DNA of 48,533 nt from a virus. How positions within the stretch are numbered: position 1 is the first letter of the stretch; every line of letters starts with the position of its first letter. Under the pieces are notes generated by a model. That model was not told where the DNA came from. It saw only the letters and a list, made by a program, of their open reading frames with translations, and did not search any database. Of the stretch, positions 23,175 through 29,645 are shown piece after piece. Where the stretch lies: the IMG/VR virus record IMGVR_UViG_3300031841_002893, positions 1 through 48,533 of that record; one strand, written 5' to 3'. The position numbers and the translations under genes are program-made.

Positions 23175-23426
23175 TTAATCTTCCCAAACGATTGCCACCG
23201 CAGGATTTTGCCATTCAAACCATAACCCTGCTTCCGCTAGGATTTCATTTAGCTTCTCGCTTCCCCACTTATTGCCATAATAATCCAGATTTTCTGTGGT
23301 ATCGTCTGTCAATCCTTCAGTCCATATCCAAAAGATTCCTCTATCTTCGTGTCCATCGATTGATTCTCGGACGGCAATATTCCTGTGCTTCAATTTATTG
23401 AATGCTCTTCTTTGTTTTTTGTTCAT
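23175..23426 (-). CDS. 83-residue protein, unknown
   Basis: MNKKQRRAFNKLKHRN, basic N terminus, then GIFWIWTEGLTDD and an acidic/aromatic C-terminal half. The start overlaps the stop of the 47-residue gene by 4 bases (ATGA). Confidence 0.55.
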   Translation of the reverse strand: MNKKQRRAFNKLKHRNIAVRESIDGHEDRGIFWIWTEGLTDDTTENLDYYGNKWGSEKLNEILAEAGLWFEWQNPAVAIVWED

Positions 23427-23566
23427 ATACTTAGATTTTTGGCACGCTCCTTTAGAACATCTGCCATTTTTTGCTTTGTTGCTTCGTAGGTTTCACCTAA
23501 CTGTGGTTTATATTCTTGCATAGCAAGATTAATCCATACTAAGTCTTGTATCGTTAGTTTTTCCAT
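23423..23566 (-). CDS. 47-residue helical protein, unknown
   Basis: MEKLTIQDLVWINLAMQEY, followed by a lysine-rich helix. It lies 3 bases after the RHH-like gene stop and overlaps the next start by 4 bases. Confidence 0.5.
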   Translation of the reverse strand: MEKLTIQDLVWINLAMQEYKPQLGETYEATKQKMADVLKERAKNLSI

Positions 23567-23569
23567 CGT

Positions 23570-23722
23570 TTATACTTTTGCTAATTCGTCCTCTAATTGG
23601 ATTAGTTTTATTGCTCTGTCTACGGAAATCCCCAATTCTTTGGCTCGTAATTTCCCTAGTTCATGTAACGGATTCCTCTCCCATCTAAGGGCTACTGTGG
23701 TATATATTCTCTTGCGTGCCAT
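23570..23722 (-). CDS. 50-residue possible ribbon-helix-helix DNA-binding protein
   Basis: Starts MARKRIYTTVALRWERN, a basic strand with alternating residues, then two helices (LHELGKLRAKELG, SVDRAIKLIQLEDEL). Strand-helix-helix in 50 residues is the layout of Arc/MetJ-type RHH repressors. It is the second gene of the leftward unit beside the iteron array, so it is a candidate binder of those repeats. No conserved RHH signature could be confirmed. Confidence 0.45.
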   Translation of the reverse strand: MARKRIYTTVALRWERNPLHELGKLRAKELGISVDRAIKLIQLEDELAKV

Positions 23723-23724
23723 AA

Positions 23725-23925
23725 TTATGCTTGATTATATCTAATTATATTAGATGTTATTTTTTTGGCTTCACCCAAACTTTTGGCGCAATAGCTTACC
23801 CTGTGCGCACCGTCTACATATTTGTGGACTAATGCCACGTAATTACTCGCTTGCGCTAGTGTAGTTTTTACCTCAATAAATTCTCCGAAGTTGTTTACAA
23901 CTTTTCTGTCTAAATTTAAGTCCAT
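23725..23925 (-). CDS. 66-residue protein, first gene of the left arm
   Basis: MDLNLDRKVVNNFGEFIEV, followed by a helix with a YVALVHKYVDG segment. Predicted alpha/beta. It is the first protein-coding gene left of the noncoding region. No family recognised. Confidence 0.55.
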   Translation of the reverse strand: MDLNLDRKVVNNFGEFIEVKTTLAQASNYVALVHKYVDGAHRVSYCAKSLGEAKKITSNIIRYNQA

Positions 23926-23944
23926 TTTGCTTATTTTTATGGAT

Positions 23945-24480
23945 TAATAGAGCCTATCCTAGTTCCGATGTTTAACCGCATAACGGTAGGTTACCGAAGG
24001 TAAAGTTTACCTCCATAGGCTGTGGTAATATGTAATATCCCAGTTTTTCTTGCTTAATACGATTCTTTTCCCTTACCTCGTTTTGATGACATTTCACCCC
24101 TCACCTTTTGCGCCCTATGATACCATATTGCTATTTTTCTTGGAGTGTTAACAGGTAATTATCCCCTGTTACCGTAGATGCCACGAAGGTACTCCTTGCG
24201 TGCTTACTCAACTGCGATTTCATTCTAATAAATTAGAACAATTTCTTTGTTTTTGCCATTTACATAATTTCCAAAAGGGTAGACCTATCTATGAATTATG
24301 TATGGATTTTGCGTACTTTGGATTCTGCTAGCTTATTCGCCCGCTCCATTTCCACGTAGGTATCACTTTGTCAACAACCTACTCTTAGACAGGGATTACT
24401 TCAGGGCAATCCCATACACCCTTGCATATCTATGACTATGCAACTCAGATTTAATATAGTAGCTAGTTTACTCTAGCAAA
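23945..24480 (-). ncRNA. candidate large structured RNA
   Basis: About 540 bases without a convincing ORF but packed with inverted repeats. Examples (plus coordinates): GCTAG/CTAGC 24463-24478, GCATA/TATGC 24424-24441, GGGATT/AATCCC 24393-24414, GTAGGT/ACCTAC about 24357-24382, TACATAATT/AATTATGTA about 24261-24303, TTCTAA/TTAGAA about 24223-24238, TAACAGG/CCTGTTA about 24149-24171 nested in GGAGT/ACTCC, and an AGCCTAT/ATAGGCT closing stem (23951-24020) around ACCG/CGGT and TTACC/GGTAA hairpins. Leftward transcription is suggested by TATGTTTG boxes at 24490-24497 and 24727-24734. Phage-borne giant RNAs such as ROOL and GOLLD are a possible comparison; no family is recognised. Confidence 0.45.
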
Positions 24481-24489
24481 TCAACAGTA

Positions 24490-24757
24490 CAAACATACAA
24501 ACTATTTTTCTAATTTCCTAATTTTTTCGATGAAATACACTTTTTATCGTTAAACTGCTTAAAAGCTAACTTTTACGGACGGTTACTAAGATATGACCTA
24601 CTATATTCGGGTTATCCTTTCACGTTGTCACACTACTTGTTAAGGTAGTCATAGTCAAGCTATGATAAAAAGGTAATAAAGAAATGATTAAGAACGTGTG
24701 TTAAACAGTATTTCGTTTGAACAGTACAAACATACGGCAAAGATTTGACATACCAAA
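24490..24757 (-). promoter_or_regulatory. two leftward -7 boxes in a duplicated 15-bp element
   Basis: ACAGTACAAACATAC occurs at 24484-24498 and again at about 24720-24734. On the minus strand each holds TATGTTTG. The right copy has a TTTG -33 box (complement of 24754-24757) 19 bp upstream; the left copy lacks one. They could drive the candidate RNA and the left arm. Confidence 0.5.
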
Positions 24758-25257
24758 ACGCTGATAATCAAGGAGTTAACGATATCAAAAAGGTATAAAA
24801 CCCTGATTTTAAGGGAGTTACAAGGCTGGAACAAATCCAAAAGTACATTCGATAAAATGCACAAATAATCGATGAAATGCACATTATTCGACGAAATGCA
24901 TGGTTTTATCGATAAACGACAGCCTAAGAATTGTTATATAAATGTAAGAATTGTTATAAATGTAACACAAATGTTATAAATGTAACAATATAAGGTAGTT
25001 AGACTATGCAGTTAATCGATGAAATGATACAGTTAATCGATACATGCATGTTAATACTAGGTAATAGGATACACGTGATAACCTATTCATTCGACAATAC
25101 CAAATATATTCGATGAACTGCACGATAAAAACGTTCAAATACATGATAACTGAACATTTCACCTGTTTAAAGGTAGTTTAACGATATTAGTTAACCGTTT
25201 ATCGATGAAAATAGCTAATTATCGTTGAAATGTACGATTTATCCGATGAAATGCAAC
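24526..25257. repeat. iteron array, consensus ATCGATGAAATGCAC (candidate origin or operator array)
   Basis: About ten degenerate copies of a 15-16 bp motif in the same orientation: 24526-24540, 24847-24862, 24867-24882, 24886-24901, 24906-24920, 25014-25030, 25035-25049, 25108-25123, 25199-25214, 25221-25235 and 25241-25257. The best copies differ at 1-2 positions. Between them are three TTGTTATA(TA)AATGTAA repeats (24926-24985). The stretch is very AT-rich, has no genes and lies where the two arms diverge, as expected for a replication origin or a regulator-binding array. Confidence 0.7.
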
Positions 25258-25398
25258 ATGGGGGTACTTCTAAATTCGGTTTTCGTATCGACCCACCCGA
25301 CTCGGAATATTATATGCAGCCTTCTCTCTCTTATTATCTAACTGGTTTAAGCGATATCGTGATAATCGCATGGGGGGTACTTTATATAGAGGGTACTT
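25258..25398. other. gene-free stretch with GGGTACTT repeats
   Basis: CATGGGGGTACTT at 25257-25268 recurs as CATGGGGGGTACTT at 25369-25382, and GGGTACTT again at 25391-25398. A GCGAT/ATCGC hairpin lies near 25352-25370. A 33-codon leftward ORF (25270-25371) has no ribosome-binding site and is not called a gene. Confidence 0.5.
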
Positions 25399-25399
25399 A

Positions 25400-25640
25400 A
25401 ATATAGGTAAGTTTTATTATACAGCTATACTCGACTGTAAGGGAGAGGGTATATTCATTCACAGTTTGCCACCCCTAGTCAATTTGTGTTGTGTTAGCTA
25501 TTCACTTGTTAGCTGTTGTACTGGGAAGTTTGAATGATACTGGTGGCTCGAATTGACTTAAAGGATATCGCAATTTCTTCACAGATTTAATATTGCTCGT
25601 TCCAAGTGTCGTAGTTACACAAGTTTTGGATTATCTGACC
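25400..25640. other. second structured noncoding block with possible pseudoknot
   Basis: No ORF is convincing. Inverted repeats: TACAG/CTGTA 25420-25439, AGCTA/TAGCT about 25495-25513, GTGT/ACAC about 25607-25620. Two longer pairings cross each other: GCCACC 25468-25473 with GGTGGC 25542-25547, and AGTCAATT 25477-25484 with AATTGACT 25551-25558. A leftward TATCTTTG box is at 25648-25655. This could be an RNA, or DNA structure at the origin. Confidence 0.4.
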
Positions 25641-25721
25641 ACTGGTACAAAGATAAGGAAAAGTAATTTAACTTTTAGTGTAAAAATATAACACTTTGTT
25701 ACAAATATAACAATTTAATGA

Positions 25722-25753
25722 TTTGCAGTTTATGATATTATTTCGTACCTTTG
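25722..25753 (+). promoter_or_regulatory. rightward promoter of the right arm
   Basis: TTTG at 25722-25725, 20 bp, TACCTTTG at 25746-25753. It starts the chain of plus-strand microgenes. The first ATG (25759) is only 5 bases downstream, so that message would be nearly leaderless. Confidence 0.85.
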
Positions 25754-25758
25754 TGCGT

Positions 25759-25902
25759 ATGCACAGACGGACTGGTATTATAATAAAAGACTCCTATGAA
25801 GTAAGTGCGTCTGAAATAGTATGGACGCAGTGGTATGAAGACCCTGATACTGGTGAAATCTTTCGAGTAGTTATAGAGGATGAAAAATGGACGGAGATAT
25901 GA
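25759..25902 (+). CDS. 47-residue protein, unknown
   Basis: MHRRTGIIIKDSYEVSASEI, then a WTQWYEDPDTGEIF hairpin-like segment. Predicted beta-rich. It follows the promoter without room for a normal leader, so it is either leaderless or not translated. Its end overlaps the next gene. Confidence 0.45.
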   Translation: MHRRTGIIIKDSYEVSASEIVWTQWYEDPDTGEIFRVVIEDEKWTEI

Positions 25903-26009
25903 TAGCGATAATAACAGTAATGGGGTGTAGTATATGTTTCCTTTGTGGGATACTGTTCCATAGGAATTGGCTACAATACCAAAAACACAAGAAGAATGAC
26001 AGACGATGA
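25887..26009 (+). CDS. 40-residue single-span membrane protein
   Basis: MDGDMIAIITVMGCSICFLCG then a basic tail (HKKNDRR). The ATG at 25887 is preceded by GAGGATGAAA, a plausible binding site; 25899 is an alternative start that overlaps the upstream stop (ATGA). Confidence 0.5.
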   Translation: MDGDMIAIITVMGCSICFLCGILFHRNWLQYQKHKKNDRR

Positions 26010-26118
26010 ATTAATCAGGATGCATTACCTATCTGAAAGAGGGTTGATTGTTTACGACCCTAGATATTACTTTACAACCCCTCCCCCAATAGATGATTGC
26101 GAAGAAATAGAGATATGA
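25996..26118 (+). CDS. 40-residue acidic protein, unknown
   Basis: MTDDELIRMHYLSERGL, followed by YDPRYYFTTPPP. It overlaps both neighbours by a few bases, consistent with coupled translation in the microgene chain. Confidence 0.5.
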   Translation: MTDDELIRMHYLSERGLIVYDPRYYFTTPPPIDDCEEIEI

Positions 26119-26240
26119 AGAAGATTATCCGTACAAGAGAGGAAGAATTAGATGCTACTAGACCAAATGTCTATCGTAACAGGAAGAAATATACCAGAAA
26201 AACAAAACATGAAAAAAGAAGTAACGATATCTTGGAGTAA
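26115..26240 (+). CDS. 41-residue basic protein, unknown
   Basis: MKKIIRTREEELDATRP, then an Arg/Lys-rich region (NRKKYTRKTKHEKR). The composition suggests nucleic-acid binding. Starts at an ATGA overlap and overlaps the next gene by 32 bases. Confidence 0.45.
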   Translation: MKKIIRTREEELDATRPNVYRNRKKYTRKTKHEKRSNDILE

Positions 26241-26331
26241 ATTCAAGGAATTACACAAAATGGGTTGGATTGACCCAAGCGTGGTGTATAATGTGTACCA
26301 CGATAACTCAGAAAAACTAGAAAAATCATGA
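26209..26331 (+). CDS. 40-residue protein, unknown
   Basis: MKKEVTISWSKFKELHKMG, then WIDPSVVYNVY. Overlaps the next start by 4 bases (ATGA), which favours it being real. Confidence 0.45.
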   Translation: MKKEVTISWSKFKELHKMGWIDPSVVYNVYHDNSEKLEKS

Positions 26332-26432
26332 AGAAATTATTTTTAAGAATAGTATTACCGTTGTGTTTGATTCTTTTCATAGCAGTGGGATTTTGGTATT
26401 TGGTATCAACACTAATATTGGGTAAAATATAA
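26328..26432 (+). CDS. 34-residue membrane peptide
   Basis: MKKLFLRIVLPLCLILFIAV and a continuing hydrophobic span. Possibly a signal-anchored microprotein. Starts at an ATGA overlap. Confidence 0.5.
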   Translation: MKKLFLRIVLPLCLILFIAVGFWYLVSTLILGKI

Positions 26433-26439
26433 CTAGAAA

Positions 26440-27066
26440 ATGAAGTGGATTAAATTTATATCGTATCAATTAGCTAAACTTATAATGTATCCCTATGGAC
26501 TTATAGTATATCCTTTGGCATACGTGTTACGTAAGGTAATACGTAAGTATAAGAAGGTGTTTTTTATATTATGGGTGGTATTAGACGATGAAGAAGACTA
26601 TGGTGAGCCATTTTTTATGGTAGGGAGGAAGAAAAACTTCTGGACATCCTATCAATGGGCTGCAATTCGCAATAATTGTTGGAATTTCCACTCATTATTC
26701 TCAAAAAAAGTGGCTGCACCTCATGTTTTCCCTACAAAACGACTTAAATGGGAGTATAGAGAGCCTGTTAAGACTACGGAGTACATAGGTTATGGGTATA
26801 GATGGGTAGATGGATGGACAGTTAACAAAGGTGAACGTCTTTCAGAACGTTATAGCACGCTTGGATGGGATAACAGAGATATTATATGTCTGGATTCTTG
26901 GGGAAACGAAGTAAAGCTGTGGACTATCTCCTATGCAGGTAGATGGAAATGGTTTTTAATCAATATAAAGCTAGGTTGGAACGACTTAGGTCAGCAAATT
27001 ATAGAATTTAAGGTAAAAATTTATAAAAAGTATTATACTAATCATTGGGAAAACCCTTTACACTAA
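26440..27066 (+). CDS. conserved phage protein with N-terminal hydrophobic segments (DUF7338-like)
   Basis: 208 residues, unusually rich in Trp and Tyr. An N-terminal amphipathic/hydrophobic region (about 1-50, IMYPYGLIVYPLAYVL, then VFFILWVVL) may associate with the membrane. Then come DDEEDYGEPFFMVGRKKNFW and AIRNNCWNFHS, a pattern resembling a widespread phage family (DUF7338, from memory) of unknown function. It follows the microgene chain with a 7-base gap. Confidence 0.55.
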   Translation: MKWIKFISYQLAKLIMYPYGLIVYPLAYVLRKVIRKYKKVFFILWVVLDDEEDYGEPFFMVGRKKNFWTSYQWAAIRNNCWNFHSLFSKKVAAPHVFPTKRLKWEYREPVKTTEYIGYGYRWVDGWTVNKGERLSERYSTLGWDNRDIICLDSWGNEVKLWTISYAGRWKWFLINIKLGWNDLGQQIIEFKVKIYKKYYTNHWENPLH

Positions 27067-27070
27067 AAAA

Positions 27071-27283
27071 ATGAAAGAATTAATTAAATTACTAGGAAAT
27101 GAGACACTTATTGTTACAGATAAGGCTACAATAGACAAATTATTCAATACTTTAGAAGAACAGGGGGGTTATCATGGTAAATATACACCTCAACCTAACT
27201 TACCAAACTCTCGTGGGATAAATATTGATGGGAAAGCGGTATATTTTGTCGATATTGAAGAAGTTGACATAGATTTAGTGTAA
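27071..27283 (+). CDS. 70-residue protein, unknown
   Basis: MKELIKLLGNETLIVTDKA, alpha/beta, ending VYFVDIEEVDIDLV. Starts 4 bases after the previous stop. No family recognised. Confidence 0.5.
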   Translation: MKELIKLLGNETLIVTDKATIDKLFNTLEEQGGYHGKYTPQPNLPNSRGINIDGKAVYFVDIEEVDIDLV

Positions 27284-27284
27284 A

Positions 27285-27491
27285 ATGATACAGTCAAAAA
27301 CAAAAGGTAGCTGCGGAAGCTGCGGTAATGACGTTTTTAAGTTATATACCAATGACGAAACAAAAAATATAATGGTTCAATGTCAGGGCTGTCAAGAATT
27401 ATCACATATTGTTATAAAATCCCTAACTTATATGGATATTGTACCTGACGATTCATCAATAGGGATGTTAGATTTTCCAGATGAGGGATAA
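27285..27491 (+). CDS. zinc-ribbon protein
   Basis: 68 residues with CGSCG at about 10-14 and CQGC at about 33-36, a classic two-knuckle zinc ribbon separated by beta strands, followed by an acidic tail. Likely nucleic-acid or protein binding. One-base gap from the upstream gene. Confidence 0.6.
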   Translation: MIQSKTKGSCGSCGNDVFKLYTNDETKNIMVQCQGCQELSHIVIKSLTYMDIVPDDSSIGMLDFPDEG

Positions 27492-27492
27492 A

Positions 27493-27576
27493 ATGAATTG
27501 GGATGACGAAACAGATGGGTTAGGTGATTGGGATGAAGTACCACCTAAGAGACCATCTATAATAATAGAAGATTAA
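27493..27576 (+). CDS. 27-residue acidic peptide
   Basis: MNWDDETDGLGDWDEVPPKR, very acidic, ending SIIIED. One base after the zinc-ribbon stop and two before the next ATG, so it fills the gap exactly. Confidence 0.45.
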   Translation: MNWDDETDGLGDWDEVPPKRPSIIIED

Positions 27577-27578
27577 TT

Positions 27579-27779
27579 ATGAAATGGATATATTCAGCAT
27601 TAGCGAGTGACGTAATCGAAGATGTGTACTTTTTAGAGGGTACAGTAAAGGAAGAACACGTAAATGGCTCATTTGGGAGTGGAATTTGGCTTAGGGTACA
27701 TAAAGGTGGTTATATTATAGTAGATATGACCCCAGAATATCATGAGGTAATTGCTCAAAATGTTCACTTTTTGGATTAA
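27579..27779 (+). CDS. 66-residue beta-rich protein, unknown
   Basis: MKWIYSALASDVIEDVYFLEG with alternating strands, possibly an SH3-like barrel. The integrase promoter overlaps its last codons. Confidence 0.5.
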   Translation: MKWIYSALASDVIEDVYFLEGTVKEEHVNGSFGSGIWLRVHKGGYIIVDMTPEYHEVIAQNVHFLD

Positions 27780-27801
27780 CGGAATATTTGTCATATCTTT
27801 G
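27770..27801 (+). promoter_or_regulatory. promoter of the tyrosine recombinase gene
   Basis: TTTG 27770-27773, 20 bp, TATCTTTG 27794-27801, two bases before the first ATG of the recombinase. Confidence 0.85.
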
Positions 27802-27803
27802 CC

Positions 27804-28364
27804 ATGAATTTAAAATTAAATGATATGGTAATTGAAGGAAGTAAAGTAATCGACTACGACATGGCAACCACTAGAGGAATGCACCTCATTAGGAGTGGAC
27901 ACAACAAAACTTTAGGGCTTTTAATCCTATGTGGGGTTAATTTCGGTTTGAGAATCACCGACTTGTTGGGCATCTCGTATGACCAACTAAAATCGGGTGA
28001 GTTTGTGGTGAATGAGCAGAAGACTGGGAAACGAAGGGTAATTAGGGTTAATCAAACTATTAAGGTGGCATTAAGGCACATGATAGATGAACCTAGATAT
28101 CAACTCGGAGGGATGGTGTTTGTATCGCAGAAAGGAAGTGTATATTCACCTCAACACGTAAATAGGCTGTTAAAGAAGGTATTTGGTGAAGGTTATTCTA
28201 GTCATGGACTACGTAAAGGCTTTGGAAGGAGACTATACGAAAAAAAGGATAAGGACTTAGCCATAGTCCAAATGCAACTACAGCACAACAACCCTGCCGA
28301 TACTTTACGATATATTGGCGTTACCCAAGAGAAATTAGACGAATGTTTCGATGATTTGATATGA
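27804..28364 (+). CDS. short tyrosine recombinase (integrase family)
   Basis: 186 residues comprising essentially only the catalytic domain. All expected active-site residues are present: R50 (GLRITD), K76 (TGKRR), H134 and R137 (SSHGLRKGF), H161 (LQHNN) and the nucleophile Y170 (LRYIGV). The usual N-terminal core-binding domain is missing. Because the promoter ends two bases before 27804, translation may really start at the ATG at 27825 (MVIEGSKVID). Its role could be integration or resolution of genome multimers; no attachment site was found. Confidence 0.8.
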   Translation: MNLKLNDMVIEGSKVIDYDMATTRGMHLIRSGHNKTLGLLILCGVNFGLRITDLLGISYDQLKSGEFVVNEQKTGKRRVIRVNQTIKVALRHMIDEPRYQLGGMVFVSQKGSVYSPQHVNRLLKKVFGEGYSSHGLRKGFGRRLYEKKDKDLAIVQMQLQHNNPADTLRYIGVTQEKLDECFDDLI

Positions 28365-28366
28365 TA

Positions 28367-28870
28367 TTATAACTTCGCCTTAAATGTGTTGACAATATGC
28401 TGTTCAGCACCCATGCCCCTTATCACAGCTAAATCATGTTGTGATGTGGGGTTCATTAAGTTTATACCCTTTCCATCAGTATGTTTTAGTCCTTGTGAGT
28501 GTCCTACCTCATGGGCTAGTACTATTAGTACAAAATCATCCTTTTCTTCTTTAGTCATTTTAGCGTATAAAGGAAACTGTATATAGTAGCTGATTATAAC
28601 AATATTTGTTGTTGGAGACCAGAGTCCTTGAATACCGTACTTAAGCGGTAGTATCTCTGCAGCATCTATCTTACTCCAATCTACATTAAGATTATTCTCC
28701 TTAACTATTTTATATAACCTAATAAGATAAGGTTTAAGCTGTTCATCTACTTTAATGTGTTTGATACTTTTTGGGGATGATTCTGCCAAAATGTTTTGGT
28801 CTTGAACATCTGTGTGTGATATAATAGCTGTTGAGAACAGTACTGCGAACGTCATTATTATCTTCTTCAT
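28367..28870 (-). CDS. exported metzincin-like zinc metalloprotease
   Basis: 167 residues with a signal sequence (MKKIIMTFAVLFSTAIIS). The zinc site HEVGHSQGLKH at 120-130 is the extended HExxHxxGxxH metzincin motif, followed by a candidate Met-turn in NLMNPTS. That places it among matrixin/archaemetzincin-type proteases, here with a minimal catalytic domain. It is the only minus-strand gene in its neighbourhood, convergent with the recombinase, so it has its own regulation. It would act in the periplasm or outside the cell; the substrate is unknown. Confidence 0.75.
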   Translation of the reverse strand: MKKIIMTFAVLFSTAIISHTDVQDQNILAESSPKSIKHIKVDEQLKPYLIRLYKIVKENNLNVDWSKIDAAEILPLKYGIQGLWSPTTNIVIISYYIQFPLYAKMTKEEKDDFVLIVLAHEVGHSQGLKHTDGKGINLMNPTSQHDLAVIRGMGAEQHIVNTFKAKL

Positions 28871-29090
28871 TATTTCTCTTGTTTTAGGTTATAAACAATA
28901 AAGATACAAAAAAGAGAGAATTAAAAAAGGGGTGCTGCTTTCAGTACATAGCTATCCTTGCAACATGGTAGCTTTGTAGTTGTTTGCACCTGCGTGCAAA
29001 TGTTTTAAAGATTTTTGGATAACCTCCTTAACAAAGGTTTGGCAAAGTTACAGGAAATTTCTGGATAAAACAAATCGTTGATTTTAATCC
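28871..29090. other. noncoding gap with hairpins between divergent genes
   Basis: Holds the leader of the protease gene (a weak TATCTTTA-like box on the minus strand near 28905) and, to its right, hairpins TTTGCAC/GTGCAAA at 28983-29000, GCTA/TAGC near 28950-28972 and AACCT/AGGTT near 29024-29042. No ORF is convincing. It could include a short RNA or leader; not assigned. Confidence 0.4.
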
Positions 29091-29122
29091 TTTGGAATCT
29101 TGGATATATTTTCGTACCTTTG
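29091..29122 (+). promoter_or_regulatory. rightward promoter
   Basis: TTTG 29091-29094, 20 bp, TACCTTTG 29115-29122, 21 bases before the ATG at 29144. Confidence 0.85.
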
Positions 29123-29143
29123 ATTAAACTAAAATCTAATATT

Positions 29144-29407
29144 ATGAAATACAATGTAGTCTTAAAGGGAATTAAAGAGTTACATCACCTTGCAGAAACA
29201 ATGGGAACAGTAGCTTTTGGACATGATGAATCAACATACTTATATTTTCCATTTTGGATAAAAGTAGATAAAGATGGTTCTCAGGAATTAATTAGGTTTG
29301 AACATCTGCCCACCAGTTTAAAAGCAGATATTAAAGAAAGGAGGGAGCAACTAGTAACGCCACCAGAGGCACTAAATATGGAAGTAGATGCCGAAGAAGT
29401 CAAATAA
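29144..29407 (+). CDS. 87-residue protein, unknown
   Basis: Started at 29144 (MKYNVVLKGIKELHHLA) rather than 29078, because the promoter lies between the two. Alpha/beta, acidic C terminus. Overlaps the next gene by 20 bases. Confidence 0.6.
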   Translation: MKYNVVLKGIKELHHLAETMGTVAFGHDESTYLYFPFWIKVDKDGSQELIRFEHLPTSLKADIKERREQLVTPPEALNMEVDAEEVK

Positions 29408-29645
29408 AATAGAAAACCCAGTAATGAGGAAATGTGATTGTTGGTTAGAAATTGGAACATGTTTTTGCGATTTAAACCCAGAAGAAAGGGCATCAACCAG
29501 ATACAGCGTACTAGACTTAAAAGGAGAAGTACACAGTAGATGGGAGACAATCAATGAAGCATTAAATGATGGACGCAAAAGGTTGAATGGAAAGTTCAAT
29601 GTATTTGATAACCTTGAAAAAAGAATTGTTATAAATTATGAATAA
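29388..29645 (+). CDS. 85-residue Cys-containing protein, unknown
   Basis: Contains RKCDCWLEIGTCFCDLNPEE, two CxC pairs likely to bind a metal, followed by a beta hairpin and a basic helix. Overlaps both neighbours by short stretches. Confidence 0.55.
   Translation: MPKKSNKIENPVMRKCDCWLEIGTCFCDLNPEERASTRYSVLDLKGEVHSRWETINEALNDGRKRLNGKFNVFDNLEKRIVINYE

Noticed and set aside
23945-24020. tRNA-like element closed by AGCCTAT/ATAGGCT
   Set aside because: The closing helix has acceptor-stem length, but the inner hairpins do not give a D-arm, a seven-base anticodon loop or a TTC T-loop.
24131-24223. 30-codon leftward ORF within the candidate RNA (MKSQLSKHARSTFVAS...)
   Set aside because: It spans strong inverted repeats, lacks a ribosome-binding site and has no neighbouring coupled gene; the base pairing explains the sequence better.
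24688-24882. 64-codon leftward ORF rich in hydrophobic residues
   Set aside because: It covers iterons and a promoter-like element, and its composition follows the AT-rich DNA; no ribosome-binding site.
24526-25257. CRISPR array
   Set aside because: Repeats are short, degenerate and irregularly spaced, and no cas genes are present; they fit iterons.
25270-25371. 33-codon basic leftward ORF in the central gap
   Set aside because: The base string before its ATG is C-rich with no A-rich leader, and it overlaps the GGGTACTT repeats; not enough to call a gene.
27700-29100. Phage attachment site next to the recombinase
   Set aside because: I found no repeated core or tRNA-end-like sequence beside it; the only tRNA is a complete gene at 33080.
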